Source: Flavobacterium sediminilitoris | GTDB lineage: Bacteria > Bacteroidota > Bacteroidia > Flavobacteriales > Flavobacteriaceae | Direction: 5' to 3' | Assembly: GCF_023008245.1 (NCBI RefSeq) | Contig: NZ_CP090145.1 | Span: forward strand, 3,720,001-3,784,000 | Length of the DNA stretch: 64,000 nucleotides | Part shown: positions 36,901 to 45,540 of the stretch, one piece after another | Position numbering within the stretch: the first letter of the stretch is position 1 | Layout of the letters: each line of letters starts with the position of its first letter | Position numbers and translations under genes: made by a program | The notes under the pieces: model-generated | Told to the model about the DNA's origin: nothing | Databases searched by the model: none | The model's input: the letters and a program-made list of their open reading frames with translations, nothing else

Positions 36901-37359
36901 ATGAACATAAGTTTTGACCTTGATAGTACATTAATTCCAAATGGAAAAGAATTTGAGACCGAGAAACGTGGCGGAATTGCAAAACTGTTCGGAATTGAAG
37001 AAATACGTAAAGGAACTGCCGAATTGATTACGGAATTAAAAAATCAAGGAAATAAAGTCCATATTTACACAACATCATTTCGGACGAAAGGAAAAATAAG
37101 CCGGACTTTAAAATATTACGGAATAAAGGTTGACCGAATTGTTAACCAAACTGAAAATCAGCGCGAATTAAATAGACGGAATATAAACTCGTCGAAATTT
37201 CCACCAGCTTTCGGATTTGATATTCACATTGACGATTCAAAAGGTGTTGGAATAGAATCGGAACGACATAACTTTAATGCAATTATAATTGAACCAACTG
37301 ACAAAAATTGGATTGAAAAAATTAAAACAGAAATAAAAACGTTGCACAACAAAGTATAA
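36901..37359 (+). CDS. HAD-superfamily hydrolase-like small protein
   Basis: 152 residues. The HAD nucleophile motif is FDLDSTLIP (Asp6, Asp8). The second motif is the Thr/Ser in VHIYTTSFRTKG, and the acidic motif is IHIDDSKGVG. There is no large cap domain, so it may act on a macromolecule or small phosphate ester. Base composition is visibly less AT-rich than its neighbours (frequent CGGA and CCG). It is flanked by repeat elements and followed by an attC-like hairpin, suggesting horizontal acquisition. Confidence 0.65.
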   Translation: MNISFDLDSTLIPNGKEFETEKRGGIAKLFGIEEIRKGTAELITELKNQGNKVHIYTTSFRTKGKISRTLKYYGIKVDRIVNQTENQRELNRRNINSSKFPPAFGFDIHIDDSKGVGIESERHNFNAIIIEPTDKNWIEKIKTEIKTLHNKV

Positions 37360-37395
37360 CCGCAATTACAGCGGATTTGACTACGTCCGAATCCA

Positions 37396-37478
37396 CTTAT
37401 AATTGCTAACGTCAGTGCTTAATCAAAACTTTTTGTATATTTAATCCGTAACTGACGGTTATACTAGACCGTTATAAG
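37396..37478. other. attC-like imperfect hairpin between two small genes
   Basis: The outer inverted arms are CTTATAA (37396-37402) and TTATAAG (37472-37478). The inner arms are TAACGTCAGT (37407-37416) and ACTGACGGTTA (37451-37461), with one extra base on one side. The nested two-arm layout, unpaired base, 83-base size and position just after a short gene resemble integron attC sites. A TTATAAG also lies just before the upstream gene (36890-36896), and CTTATAAC covers the stop of the next gene (38062-38069). The box sequences do not fit the classic GTTRRRY exactly. Confidence 0.35.
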
Positions 37479-37504
37479 CAAGCTTAAACAACATCACATA
37501 AAAC

Positions 37505-38068
37505 ATGAACATTTTCAATCAAATATTAGAAAGATCAAAGTTAAATAAAGAGTTAATCGGTTTGTGGAAATATAATGACGATGAAAAATTTTGGTGTGGA
37601 TTTGTAATTGATTACAATGAAACTCTCTTAAAAATTCAACATTATACAAATTATGGAAAGCCTGATGGGCAAATTATTGCACAGATTTCCGCGATTCAAA
37701 ATGTCGACTTTAACGATGATTATGCAAAAGCAATGCAAGTTGTAATTGATTATTCACAAGAATTGGAGAAAGAACAGAAATTAAACATTTCTCTTTCTGA
37801 TAATGAAGATTGGGATTACCATATTATTAAGCAAATGGAAGGAAATTCAGAAGTTATAACAAGTATTGAAGTAAATAACTCTGATTATTTTTCTGGATTT
37901 ATTATAGAAGTTTCAGAAACTGATTTTATTTTTAATTGCGTTGGTAAACTTGGACAAGACGAAGGAATGGTTGTCTATAAGATTGAAGACATTACTGGAT
38001 TTAAAATAAACGACATCGATAATCGTAAAAGAGCAATGCTGTATAAATGGAGAAAAAACAGCTTATAA
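37505..38068 (+). CDS. Hypothetical protein with two repeated domains
   Basis: 187 residues, no signal or membrane segment. The two halves look like copies of one ~65-residue beta-barrel-type domain. The first is LIGLWKYNDDEKFWCGFVIDY with KIQHYTNYGKPDGQIIAQISAIQNVDF. The second is ITSIEVNNSDYFSGFIIEVSE with FNCVGKLGQDEGMVVYKIEDITGFKI. Each ends in a helix with Arg/Lys or Asp/Tyr. The pattern suggests small SH3- or Sm-like modules. Family not recognised. It follows the attC-like element by 27 bases. Confidence 0.5.
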   Translation: MNIFNQILERSKLNKELIGLWKYNDDEKFWCGFVIDYNETLLKIQHYTNYGKPDGQIIAQISAIQNVDFNDDYAKAMQVVIDYSQELEKEQKLNISLSDNEDWDYHIIKQMEGNSEVITSIEVNNSDYFSGFIIEVSETDFIFNCVGKLGQDEGMVVYKIEDITGFKINDIDNRKRAMLYKWRKNSL

Positions 38069-38177
38069 CACAGGTAACTGTTTCACAACCCTTCTAAAAA
38101 GCTAAATTTTTAAAATAATTTAAAAGAGGTTACTTTTCATCATAGAATGCCGAGGGAACTTGTGTACTAAAACAAAA

Positions 38178-38203
38178 CTTCTCGATACGCTGCGCACTCG
38201 AAG
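38178..38203. repeat. Short GC-rich palindrome-like element
   Basis: CTTCTCGATACGC and GCACTCGAAG around a TGC centre. A degenerate relative, TTTTCGATACGCTTCTCACTC, occurs near 5527-5547. Such CGATACGC sequences look like a dispersed intergenic repeat. The rest of 38069-38259 holds nothing else I can support. Confidence 0.35.
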
Positions 38204-38259
38204 GGACGTAGATTGTGTTGAATAATTGATTATACTGAAAACAATACTCCAAACCACCA

Positions 38260-38362
38260 CTCCCTCTGTTTGAGTGTTATTTATAAAATGCGATTAGCAA
38301 TTATATAAACAGTGTATCAAGAACCACAAAAAACACCTCTTTATGGGAAACCATAAAACAAA
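38260..38362. repeat. ~103-base dispersed repeat, copy B
   Basis: It is the counterpart of 36481-36584. Its hairpin TTTATGG-GAAA-CCATAAA (38340-38357) differs from copy A at one stem pair (C-G to T-A, both sides changed) and one loop base. It lies 20 bases past the stop of the HNH gene, where a terminator of that operon would be expected. Confidence 0.8.
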
Positions 38363-38381
38363 GCAAGTACATTATAAAAAA

Positions 38382-39335
38382 TTATTTAGGAATGGTACTT
38401 ATGCGTAACAATTCCTCAACAATATCATGTTTAAATTTGCTAAAAGGTCTTTTATGATAGTCTTCTTCTTTAATTTCAATACCAAAAATCATTCTATAGG
38501 CTTCTTCTTTTGACATGGATAGTTCAGTAAATGTTTTTTCTAACAAGATTTCTAAATAGTTTTTGGAATATTTATAACGAAGGTCTAACAAATCTTTTAG
38601 TTCTTTATTGGAATGAGCATTGTAGATTTCTTTTATTTTAAAATCTTTTAAGGAATTATCCATTTTTGAATTCTCAATAACATTAAGCTTAACATCAAAA
38701 TTTTGATTTATATCAACATAATTAAAACTAAATTTAAATTTTTCACCTTCCTCTTTTAAAGTATATGGATGAGCAAAATTATTATCAACTACATTATTTA
38801 ATTTCATATGATTACATGAATGACAACTTGGAATCAAATTATAAAAGGATAATGCTAATAAAGGAAATTCGTCTTTCGAAAACCAATGATCTAGTTCTGC
38901 TCTTGAACGATTTGATACAATTTGTAAAGTGTAATTCCTATTACAATAAGTACAAGTTTCTTGATTAATTAAGTTCAATAAATTTTTTCCATAATTTGGC
39001 TGAAACCAATTTTTATAACCAGTATTTATAAAAAGAGTCTTGATAATATCATTATCTATTCCTAAAGCATTAAATTCTTCATTGATTTGAAGTAATTCTT
39101 CAGGCTTTCCTAATATTAAATCATCAATTTTTTTAGAAGTAAAAAAATTAACACTCTTCTCAGATAAATTTACTTTATGAAGATTTGTTCTGCAAACTTC
39201 ACATTCATTATCTGCACACTTATAGCCTGATTTATTTTTTATGCTTTTATTTCCGAGTATTTTTTTCGAAAGCCAGCATTTGATTAATTTATGATGAAAG
39301 TTTAAAGCTTCATTATTTATATTTAGTGCTAACAT
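38382..39335 (-). CDS. HNH endonuclease, PtuB-like (Septu-type defence)
   Basis: 317 residues. The HNH core is CTYC (128-131), ELDHWFSKDEFPLLALSFYNLIPSCHSC (147-174), with the His150 general base, an Asn near 166 and a second CxxC, so a zinc-stabilised ββα-metal nuclease. An extra cysteine cluster lies near the N-terminus (Cys40, Cys45, Cys48). It starts 2 bases after the stop of the ATPase gene at 39338-41575. An ABC-like ATPase plus HNH nuclease in this order is the Septu (PtuA-PtuB) architecture; activity is inferred. Confidence 0.75.
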   Translation of the reverse strand: MLALNINNEALNFHHKLIKCWLSKKILGNKSIKNKSGYKCADNECEVCRTNLHKVNLSEKSVNFFTSKKIDDLILGKPEELLQINEEFNALGIDNDIIKTLFINTGYKNWFQPNYGKNLLNLINQETCTYCNRNYTLQIVSNRSRAELDHWFSKDEFPLLALSFYNLIPSCHSCNHMKLNNVVDNNFAHPYTLKEEGEKFKFSFNYVDINQNFDVKLNVIENSKMDNSLKDFKIKEIYNAHSNKELKDLLDLRYKYSKNYLEILLEKTFTELSMSKEEAYRMIFGIEIKEEDYHKRPFSKFKHDIVEELLRISTIPK

Positions 39336-39337
39336 GC

Positions 39338-41575
39338 TTATTTTTTTTGAATGGTATAACCTAATCTTTCTGCTTCTTTTTCTAATGTTTTAATGTTTAA
39401 TTCTTTATCATATTCTTTTGGAAACCTCTCAAAATACTTTTCTCTGAGTTTATATTTTAAGACAGGCTCATCAATAATTTCAATAATTTGTTTCGCTTCT
39501 TCTTTTGTTTGAATAGTGCTTTCTTTTTTATTCAACCAATTAATTACAGTACTAATTTTCTCCTTAGCAAAATCTCCCATCAATCCATCTTCAATAAAAA
39601 AACTATCAGCTAATAAATCAGTTATGTTGGCTCCGAAGGACTTTTTATCTTCTGTAGATTGAGGAATCGCAATTTGAATTTTTTGTTTTAGTCCTTCAAT
39701 TTCTCTTTCACGTTCTTCTGTTTTTAAATAGAGTATATTTTGTTTTGGAATATCTGATAGAATGAAAGGGGAATGGGTAATAAATTGAATATTAATTGAT
39801 TCTATTTCATTGATTTCTATTTTCTCGATACTATTTAATAAGTTATTTAAAAATTGCTTTTGCATTTCAGGATGAGCATATAACTCTATCTCATCTAAAA
39901 TTAGATTTATTGACTTATATTTATTATCAAAATCATTTGTCATTGTTGAGTTTATATTTGATAAATGATATAATATTGAATTTATAGAAAATAATTGCTG
40001 TCTTTCACCAGAACTTAAATTAGAAAGGGTACTTTCATCATTAAATGAATAATCAATTTCAAAAATTGGGGGAGTTAAAAGAAATATTTTATTTATATTA
40101 TATTTTAAACTAATCTGGTTGATTTCTTTTGTGTAATCGTTAAGATTTATATTATATCCAATTTTAAAATTATAAACTTCGTCACTTTCAAAATTTAAAG
40201 AAAATATTTTTCTATTATTTTTCTCTTCAAATTTACTTAAAATAACAAAATTTATGATTTGTCTTATTTTAAACGTTATATGACTATAATCATTAGACAA
40301 TTTATCTAAAATGTCTTTTATAAATTTTAAACTTTTTTCATCAGAAAATTCAAAATTATTGATTCCTCTGAATTCTGAATAAATGGAGTATATATTAGAA
40401 ATTTTTTTTAATTTATTGAATAAGTAATTAAAACAATAATAATCATTTCTTGTAATTGAATTTAAATCAATGTTTTCTATATTTAGTTTATCAATCTTTA
40501 TTGCTTTTTGCTTAATAAAAAATTCCCATAATATTTTTAAATATTTTTGATTAATAGGGTCGCTAGAAGTATAATAAAGACTATCTCTTTTGAAAATTCT
40601 TTTGAAAATCAAACTACTAATTTTCTTTCCATTCTGTCTAATTAATTTTTTATGTAATATCAAGTTTATTAAGAAACGATCTTTTGTTAATTCATTCTCA
40701 TTATTTATATCAATTATTCCTTTTTCTCTATATGGATTTAAAACGATTGGAGTTTGGTAACCATCATTTTTATGAAAAATTCGCTCAATCCAGTCACCAA
40801 GTTCATTAGAATTTAAGCCATACATAGAATAATTTACAACAAGATTATAAAAGATGTTTTTATCAATTATTTTAATTTCTTGCCAAGAATTATTCAAAAG
40901 TTCAAAACTTTTAATCTTGTTGAAATAATCTTTATCAGATTTCAATAAATAATATTTACCATTATTTTCATAATAAATTTCGATGAACAAATCTTCAATA
41001 TTATAAATGAGTCTGTGATCAAAGTAATATTTCCAGTTTTTAATATGCTTAATTATTTCAAAATTTTTTGTATCAAATGAATAACCTTCTTCATATTCTA
41101 AATGTCTTAAATATTCATTATAACTTTCTTCAATATTTTTTTTAAACCATCTGTATTCACTTTCATTTTCAAATATTCGATTTTTTTGATGTTCTTTTTC
41201 TAATTTAAAACTATCAATATATTTTTCGCTAATCAAACTATCATCTATAACACTCGAAAAATCAAATAAATCTATTATCTTTTCAGAAATTGATAATTGA
41301 TAAAAAAAGGCATACATCAATTCCACCAAACTACTCTTCCCACTTCCATTTTTACCTACAATAGCAGAAATATTTATTTCTAAATCTTCTTTTATTTTGT
41401 ATAAATTATCAGGTACAGTTGGAGTATGTTTTATTTCAATAACATTTTCATTTTGCTCATCTAAAATAAACTCATAATCATTATAAAACTGATAAATTCT
41501 ATTTTCTTCTAAGTTTTTTAAAAATTTAGGATTACAACCTTCTAATGGTCTTATGGCAAGTAGTTTGAAACTCAT
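39338..41575 (-). CDS. AAA/ABC-type ATPase, PtuA-like (Septu-type defence)
   Basis: 745 residues. Walker A is GKNGSGKS (74-81), in [22 protein letters not shown]. The ABC signature is LSSGERQQ (about 528), Walker B is [12 protein letters not shown] (about 567-578) and the switch His is [11 protein letters not shown] (about 611). The large middle (100-500) is helical, Asn/Ile/Lys-rich and very AT-rich, as in SMC/RecF-like defence ATPases. The C-terminal ~70 residues are charged helices. With the downstream HNH gene it fits Septu. The alternative is another AAA15/HNH defence pair. Confidence 0.78.
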   Translation of the reverse strand: MSFKLLAIRPLEGCNPKFLKNLEENRIYQFYNDYEFILDEQNENVIEIKHTPTVPDNLYKIKEDLEINISAIVGKNGSGKSSLVELMYAFFYQLSISEKIIDLFDFSSVIDDSLISEKYIDSFKLEKEHQKNRIFENESEYRWFKKNIEESYNEYLRHLEYEEGYSFDTKNFEIIKHIKNWKYYFDHRLIYNIEDLFIEIYYENNGKYYLLKSDKDYFNKIKSFELLNNSWQEIKIIDKNIFYNLVVNYSMYGLNSNELGDWIERIFHKNDGYQTPIVLNPYREKGIIDINNENELTKDRFLINLILHKKLIRQNGKKISSLIFKRIFKRDSLYYTSSDPINQKYLKILWEFFIKQKAIKIDKLNIENIDLNSITRNDYYCFNYLFNKLKKISNIYSIYSEFRGINNFEFSDEKSLKFIKDILDKLSNDYSHITFKIRQIINFVILSKFEEKNNRKIFSLNFESDEVYNFKIGYNINLNDYTKEINQISLKYNINKIFLLTPPIFEIDYSFNDESTLSNLSSGERQQLFSINSILYHLSNINSTMTNDFDNKYKSINLILDEIELYAHPEMQKQFLNNLLNSIEKIEINEIESINIQFITHSPFILSDIPKQNILYLKTEEREREIEGLKQKIQIAIPQSTEDKKSFGANITDLLADSFFIEDGLMGDFAKEKISTVINWLNKKESTIQTKEEAKQIIEIIDEPVLKYKLREKYFERFPKEYDKELNIKTLEKEAERLGYTIQKK

Positions 41576-41672
41576 GTGTATTTGTTTTATTCAAATATAT
41601 AAAAACCTTGTTCTATATTTTTACGGTAAATCTCAAAACTGTTAAAATTTTAGTATAGTACGTTTATTATTT

Positions 41673-41903
41673 AAACCAAACTCAATTCGTAATAAATCTA
41701 ACTTAATTACTATTAAACTAAACTCGATTCATAATAAACCTAACTTAATTAACATTAAGCAAAATTTAATTACTATTAAACAAAACTTAATTCGTATTAA
41801 GCAAAACTCGATTAGTAATAAACATAATTTAATTAGCAGTAAACCAAACTTAATTACTATTAAACCGAACTCGATTACTATTAAGCCAAACTTAATTAGT
41901 AGT
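41673..41903. repeat. Eleven tandem 21-base repeats
   Basis: Consensus is close to AAACCAAACTTAATTACTATT. Eleven units with no length variation occupy 41673-41903, and a partial twelfth follows. Positions 1-2, 7-8 and the ATT at 13-15 are constant. The array fills the 422-base gap between the leftward PtuA-like gene and rlmD. Both the + frame (K-x-N-[LS]-I-x-x) and most of one minus frame ([IL]-x-I-[KE]-[FL]-[GC]-L) are open. Neither has an ATG, GTG or TTG start in place, so no gene is called. Confidence 0.9.
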
Positions 41904-41997
41904 AAACAAATTAGACTTTTAATAAAAAAGAGTATAAAAAAGATATTTTTTTCTTAAACCGTATCTATAAATCTAATCAATACTTTATTTTTGCGCT

Positions 41998-43410
41998 ATG
42001 GGAAGAAAGAGAACAGAAAAAATCGTATTCGAAAACGTAAAAGTCCTTGATGCAGGAGCAAAAGGCGTATCGGTAGCAAAAGCACCTGATGGTAAGGTGA
42101 TTTTTATTCCAAATGTAGTACCTGGCGATGTGGTAGATGTGCAAACAATGAAGAAAAGAAAAGCCTATTATGAAGGGAAGGCAACTACTATTCATGAATT
42201 TTCAACAGATCGTGTAGATGTAGTTTGCGATCATTTTGGTGCTTGTGGTGGTTGTAAATGGCAAAACATGCACTACGACAAACAATTATTTTATAAAAAT
42301 CAGGAAGTTTATAACAATCTAAAAAGGATTGGTAAAATAGAAATGCCCGAATTCGAACCTATTTTAGGCTCAGAAAAACAGTTTTTCTATCGTAATAAAA
42401 TGGAATTTGGTTTCTCTAATTCGCGCTGGATGACCGATGAGGAAATCAAAAGCGGAAAAGAATTTGAACATAAGAATGCATTAGGTTTTCATATTCCTAG
42501 AATGTGGGATAAAATTTTAGATATTGAAAAATGTCATTTGCAACAAGATCCATCTAATGCTATTCGTAATGAAATAAAAGAATTTGCGGTTGCTAATGGC
42601 TTAGAGTTCTTTAATCCTCGTGCACATGAAGGTTTATTACGCACCTTAATGATTCGTACTGCTTCTACAGGCGAAATCATGGTTTTGATTCAATTCTTTA
42701 AAGAAGACAAAGAACAAAGAGAATTACTATTGAATTTTCTTGCAGAGCGTTTTCCTGAAATCACTTCCCTACTCTATGTGATTAATGGTAAGCCAAATGA
42801 TACTATTTACGATCAGGATATAAAACTTTTTAAAGGAAGAGAGTATATTTTAGAAGAAATGGAAGGGTTACATTTTAGTATTAATGCAAAATCATTCTAT
42901 CAAACTAATTCTGATCAGGCGTATGAATTATATAAAATTACACGTGATTTTGCAGGATTAACAGGTGAGGAATTGGTTTATGATTTATATACTGGAACAG
43001 GAACTATTGCTCAATTCGTTTCAAAGCAAGCAAAAAAAGTAATTGGTGTAGAGGCTGTTCCTGAAGCTATTGCTGATGCTAAAGAAAATGCTAAACGAAA
43101 CAGTATAACTAATTGTGAGTTCTTCGTGGGAGATATGAAAAATGTTTTCAATGATGATTTTATAAAAGCTCACGGTCATCCGGATGTTATTATTACAGAT
43201 CCTCCAAGAGATGGAATGCACAAAGATGTAGTGGCTCAAATTTTAAAAATTGCTCCTAAAAAAGTGGTCTATGTAAGTTGTAATTCGGCAACACAAGCAA
43301 GGGATTTAGCTTTGATGGATGAAATGTACAAAGTAGTACGCGTAAGACCTGTAGATATGTTTCCACAAACGCATCATGTGGAAAATGTTGTACTTTTGGA
43401 AAAGCGATAA
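41998..43410 (+). CDS. rlmD: 23S rRNA (uracil-C5)-methyltransferase RlmD
   Basis: 470 residues. An N-terminal TRAM domain (about 8-65) is followed by iron-sulfur cysteines in VCDHFGACGGCKWQNMHYDKQ (Cys77, 83, 86; the fourth is probably in IEKCHL). The methyltransferase domain has YDLYTGTGTIAQF, DPPRDGMHKD and the nucleophile loop VSCNSATQARDL. It methylates U1939-equivalent uridine. A TATTTTTG box at 41986-41993 is a possible -7 element very near the ATG. RumA/RlmD is the best of the RlmD/RlmC/TrmA choices because of the TRAM domain. Confidence 0.88.
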   Translation: MGRKRTEKIVFENVKVLDAGAKGVSVAKAPDGKVIFIPNVVPGDVVDVQTMKKRKAYYEGKATTIHEFSTDRVDVVCDHFGACGGCKWQNMHYDKQLFYKNQEVYNNLKRIGKIEMPEFEPILGSEKQFFYRNKMEFGFSNSRWMTDEEIKSGKEFEHKNALGFHIPRMWDKILDIEKCHLQQDPSNAIRNEIKEFAVANGLEFFNPRAHEGLLRTLMIRTASTGEIMVLIQFFKEDKEQRELLLNFLAERFPEITSLLYVINGKPNDTIYDQDIKLFKGREYILEEMEGLHFSINAKSFYQTNSDQAYELYKITRDFAGLTGEELVYDLYTGTGTIAQFVSKQAKKVIGVEAVPEAIADAKENAKRNSITNCEFFVGDMKNVFNDDFIKAHGHPDVIITDPPRDGMHKDVVAQILKIAPKKVVYVSCNSATQARDLALMDEMYKVVRVRPVDMFPQTHHVENVVLLEKR

Positions 43411-43466
43411 AGAATTATAACAACAATCCAAGTTTAAATAGCCTCTAGGTTGAAAAGAATATAAGT

Positions 43467-43988
43467 ATGAAAAAATATAGCATTGTAATATTGATGGTAC
43501 TTTTAGCCATTTCTTTTTGGAACTGTGAAAAAGATGATTTGTGTGCAGAAGGAACTCCTACTACACCTAGAGTTGTTATCCAATTCTATGATAATGGAAA
43601 TGGCACTATGCTTAAAAATGTAACCAATTTAAAAATAGTAGAATTAAGTACTAATAATGCTTTGATTGCTAATGAAACTTCTACAAATGAAGTATTAAAA
43701 TATTTGTTCAATACAAACAAAGTGTCTATTCCATTGAGAACGGATGCTGTAGAAACAAAATTTAATTTCATTCATGACAGTGCTGGTACTGGTGAAGCTA
43801 TTGATGAATTGACTTTTACTTATACCAAAAGTGATACTTATATTTCTAGAGCTTGTGGTTATAAAACTACATTTGAAATAACAAATCCTACAACTATTAA
43901 TAGTACTACAAACTGGATACAAAATATAACGGTAGAAAACGTAAAAATTGAAAACGAAAATGAAACACATATTAAAATATACTTTTAG
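43467..43988 (+). CDS. DUF6452 family lipoprotein
   Basis: 173 residues; signal peptide with lipobox FWNC (Cys20). The sequence EKDDLCAEGTPTTPRVVIQFYDN is characteristic of the DUF6452 proteins found in Flavobacteriia next to rlmD and a DUF6048 gene. The mature part is beta-rich. Function unknown. The 3' end overlaps the next gene by 29 bases. Confidence 0.8.
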   Translation: MKKYSIVILMVLLAISFWNCEKDDLCAEGTPTTPRVVIQFYDNGNGTMLKNVTNLKIVELSTNNALIANETSTNEVLKYLFNTNKVSIPLRTDAVETKFNFIHDSAGTGEAIDELTFTYTKSDTYISRACGYKTTFEITNPTTINSTTNWIQNITVENVKIENENETHIKIYF

Positions 43989-44664
43989 TTTTGTACTATT
44001 CTTGTTTTCATGGCAAGGATTTTCTCAGGATACTTTACAAGTAAAAAAAGCAACTTTTCCAGATCGTTATGGTTTACGAGTAGGTATTGATTTACACCGA
44101 TTAACAAAGTCTTTCTATGACAAAGATTATCAAGGCTTAGAGATTGCAGGAGATTATCGTTTAACTAAGAAGTTTTACGTAGCTGGAGAATTAGGTAATG
44201 AAGAAAAAACAGTTGATGATGATCGTTTAAATTTTACGGCTAAAGGAAGTTATTTTAAAGCTGGTTTCGACTATAATTCTTATGAAAACTGGCTCGATAT
44301 GGAAAACATGATTCACGTAGGTTTACGTTATGGTTTTAGTACATTTAGTCAAAATTTAAATTCTTATAAAATATATGATCCTACAAATTTTTATGGTGAA
44401 AATATTGTTTTTCCAAATCAAAAATTTGATGGATTAAATGCAAGTTGGATTGAAGTTGTAGGTGGTGTAAAAACAAAACTATTCAATAATTTCTTTTTAG
44501 GTTTTTCATTGCGTTTAAATTATTTAGTTTCTCAAAAAAAGCCAGAAACTTTTGACAATCTTTATATTCCTGGTTTTAATAGAACCTATGATGGGAAATT
44601 TGGAGCAGGTTTTAATTATACACTGAGTTACTTTATTCCTATTTATAAGAAGAATAAAAATTAA
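43960..44664 (+). CDS. DUF6048 family outer-membrane-type protein
   Basis: 234 residues from the ATG at 43960. A TTG 12 bases earlier is also in frame but weaker. Signal peptide ends near GFSQ. The rest has alternating hydrophobic beta strands with aromatic ends (YGLRVGIDLHRL, GFNYTLSYFIPIY), typical of a small outer-membrane barrel. It forms a pair with the DUF6452 lipoprotein gene. Role unknown. Confidence 0.78.
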   Translation: MKHILKYTFSFVLFLFSWQGFSQDTLQVKKATFPDRYGLRVGIDLHRLTKSFYDKDYQGLEIAGDYRLTKKFYVAGELGNEEKTVDDDRLNFTAKGSYFKAGFDYNSYENWLDMENMIHVGLRYGFSTFSQNLNSYKIYDPTNFYGENIVFPNQKFDGLNASWIEVVGGVKTKLFNNFFLGFSLRLNYLVSQKKPETFDNLYIPGFNRTYDGKFGAGFNYTLSYFIPIYKKNKN

Positions 44665-44670
44665 GATACT

Positions 44671-44704
44671 AAAAAAGAGCTTTGAAATTTCAAAGCTCTT
44701 TTTT
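44671..44704 (+). terminator. Terminator after the DUF6048 gene
   Basis: A fully self-complementary 34-base sequence, arms AAAAAAGAGCTTTGAAA and TTTCAAAGCTCTTTTTT, 6 bases after the stop. In RNA the innermost pairs would open to form the loop. Confidence 0.85.
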
Positions 44705-44809
44705 CTTGATAAAAATAAAGGAAATCATGAAAAGGAAGTTGTCTAAAATCAATCTAATAACTATTATATGAAACGTATAATATATGTATAGACAACTTCA
44801 CAAATTCAT

Positions 44810-45448
44810 TTATAAAACAACCACATCTACATTCCCTATTATTGCCATATCGTTTCCTGTTTCATTATTTTCTCCATCAACATTAAATGAAAAAACGAAC
44901 TGCAACTTTCCTGTTTTCTCATTAAAATTATAGTTTGAAATTTTAAAATTTGTAACTCCATCATTTAAACTATCTGTATTAAAAGAATCATTCAGAAAAA
45001 AATATTTTAAATCCTCATTCACAATGGCAAATTCATTAATATTCACTCTGTCCATCACTAATTTTTGAGTTGGCAAATTTGCATCTATCACTTTTAATCT
45101 AAAAGAAATATTCGATTCTTGCCTTGTATCACCAGGAAGATATAAAAACCGAAGTGCATAAAAGCTTAAAGTATTTCCTTCTTTAACTAATATGTTTTGA
45201 TTTTTATAATCTGATTTTTCAATTGGAACAAATTTAAATAATGAAGAATTGGTAAAATCAATATTATCTGCTCTTTTTCCTACTATTGTAAGTAATATAG
45301 AACCATATTTTGTATAATCAATAGTCGTGTTTTTTTTAGTCTGAGCAACATTTTCAGTGGTAAAGCTCAATAATAAAAATATTGAAAAACCAACTATGAT
45401 AAGCATTGAAAAACAAAATAGTATTATTTTAATTCTTTTTGAAAGCAT
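44810..45448 (-). CDS. Membrane-anchored exported protein of unknown function
   Basis: 212 residues from the ATG at 45448. A longer frame starts at 45496, but that stretch contains the terminator of the upstream gene (45488-45513), so the inner ATG is preferred. There is one N-terminal hydrophobic anchor (about residues 8-30), then a beta-rich mature domain with no known motif. The acidic C-terminal half contains FKISNYNFNEKTGKLQFVFSF. Confidence 0.55.
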   Translation of the reverse strand: MLSKRIKIILFCFSMLIIVGFSIFLLLSFTTENVAQTKKNTTIDYTKYGSILLTIVGKRADNIDFTNSSLFKFVPIEKSDYKNQNILVKEGNTLSFYALRFLYLPGDTRQESNISFRLKVIDANLPTQKLVMDRVNINEFAIVNEDLKYFFLNDSFNTDSLNDGVTNFKISNYNFNEKTGKLQFVFSFNVDGENNETGNDMAIIGNVDVVVL

Positions 45449-45487
45449 AATCTTATTTTTTACAAATTTCCGATTATCACTAAAAAG

Positions 45488-45513
45488 AAAAATCACTATT
45501 TCTAGTGATTTTT
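45488..45513 (-). terminator. Terminator of the leftward methyltransferase operon
   Basis: 11-base-pair perfect stem AAAAATCACTA / TAGTGATTTTT with a 4-base loop, 28 bases past the stop at 45541. Confidence 0.8.
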
Positions 45514-45540
45514 AAAATTTATATTTATTCTTCTTTCGTT

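Noticed and set aside
36901..38068. Transposon or insertion sequence
   Set aside because: No transposase, terminal inverted repeats or target-site duplication are visible around these genes. The flanking ~104-base repeats are direct and non-coding.
41673..41903. CRISPR array
   Set aside because: The units are directly adjacent with no spacers, the period is 21 bases and no cas genes are near, so it is a tandem repeat array.
43948..43962. TTG start for the DUF6048 protein
   Set aside because: The ATG at 43960 gives a normal signal peptide start. The TTG adds only four residues and lies deeper in the upstream gene.
45449..45496. 16-residue N-terminal extension of the protein at 44810-45448
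   Set aside because: The stretch contains the terminator hairpin of the upstream operon, so it is unlikely to be translated with this gene.
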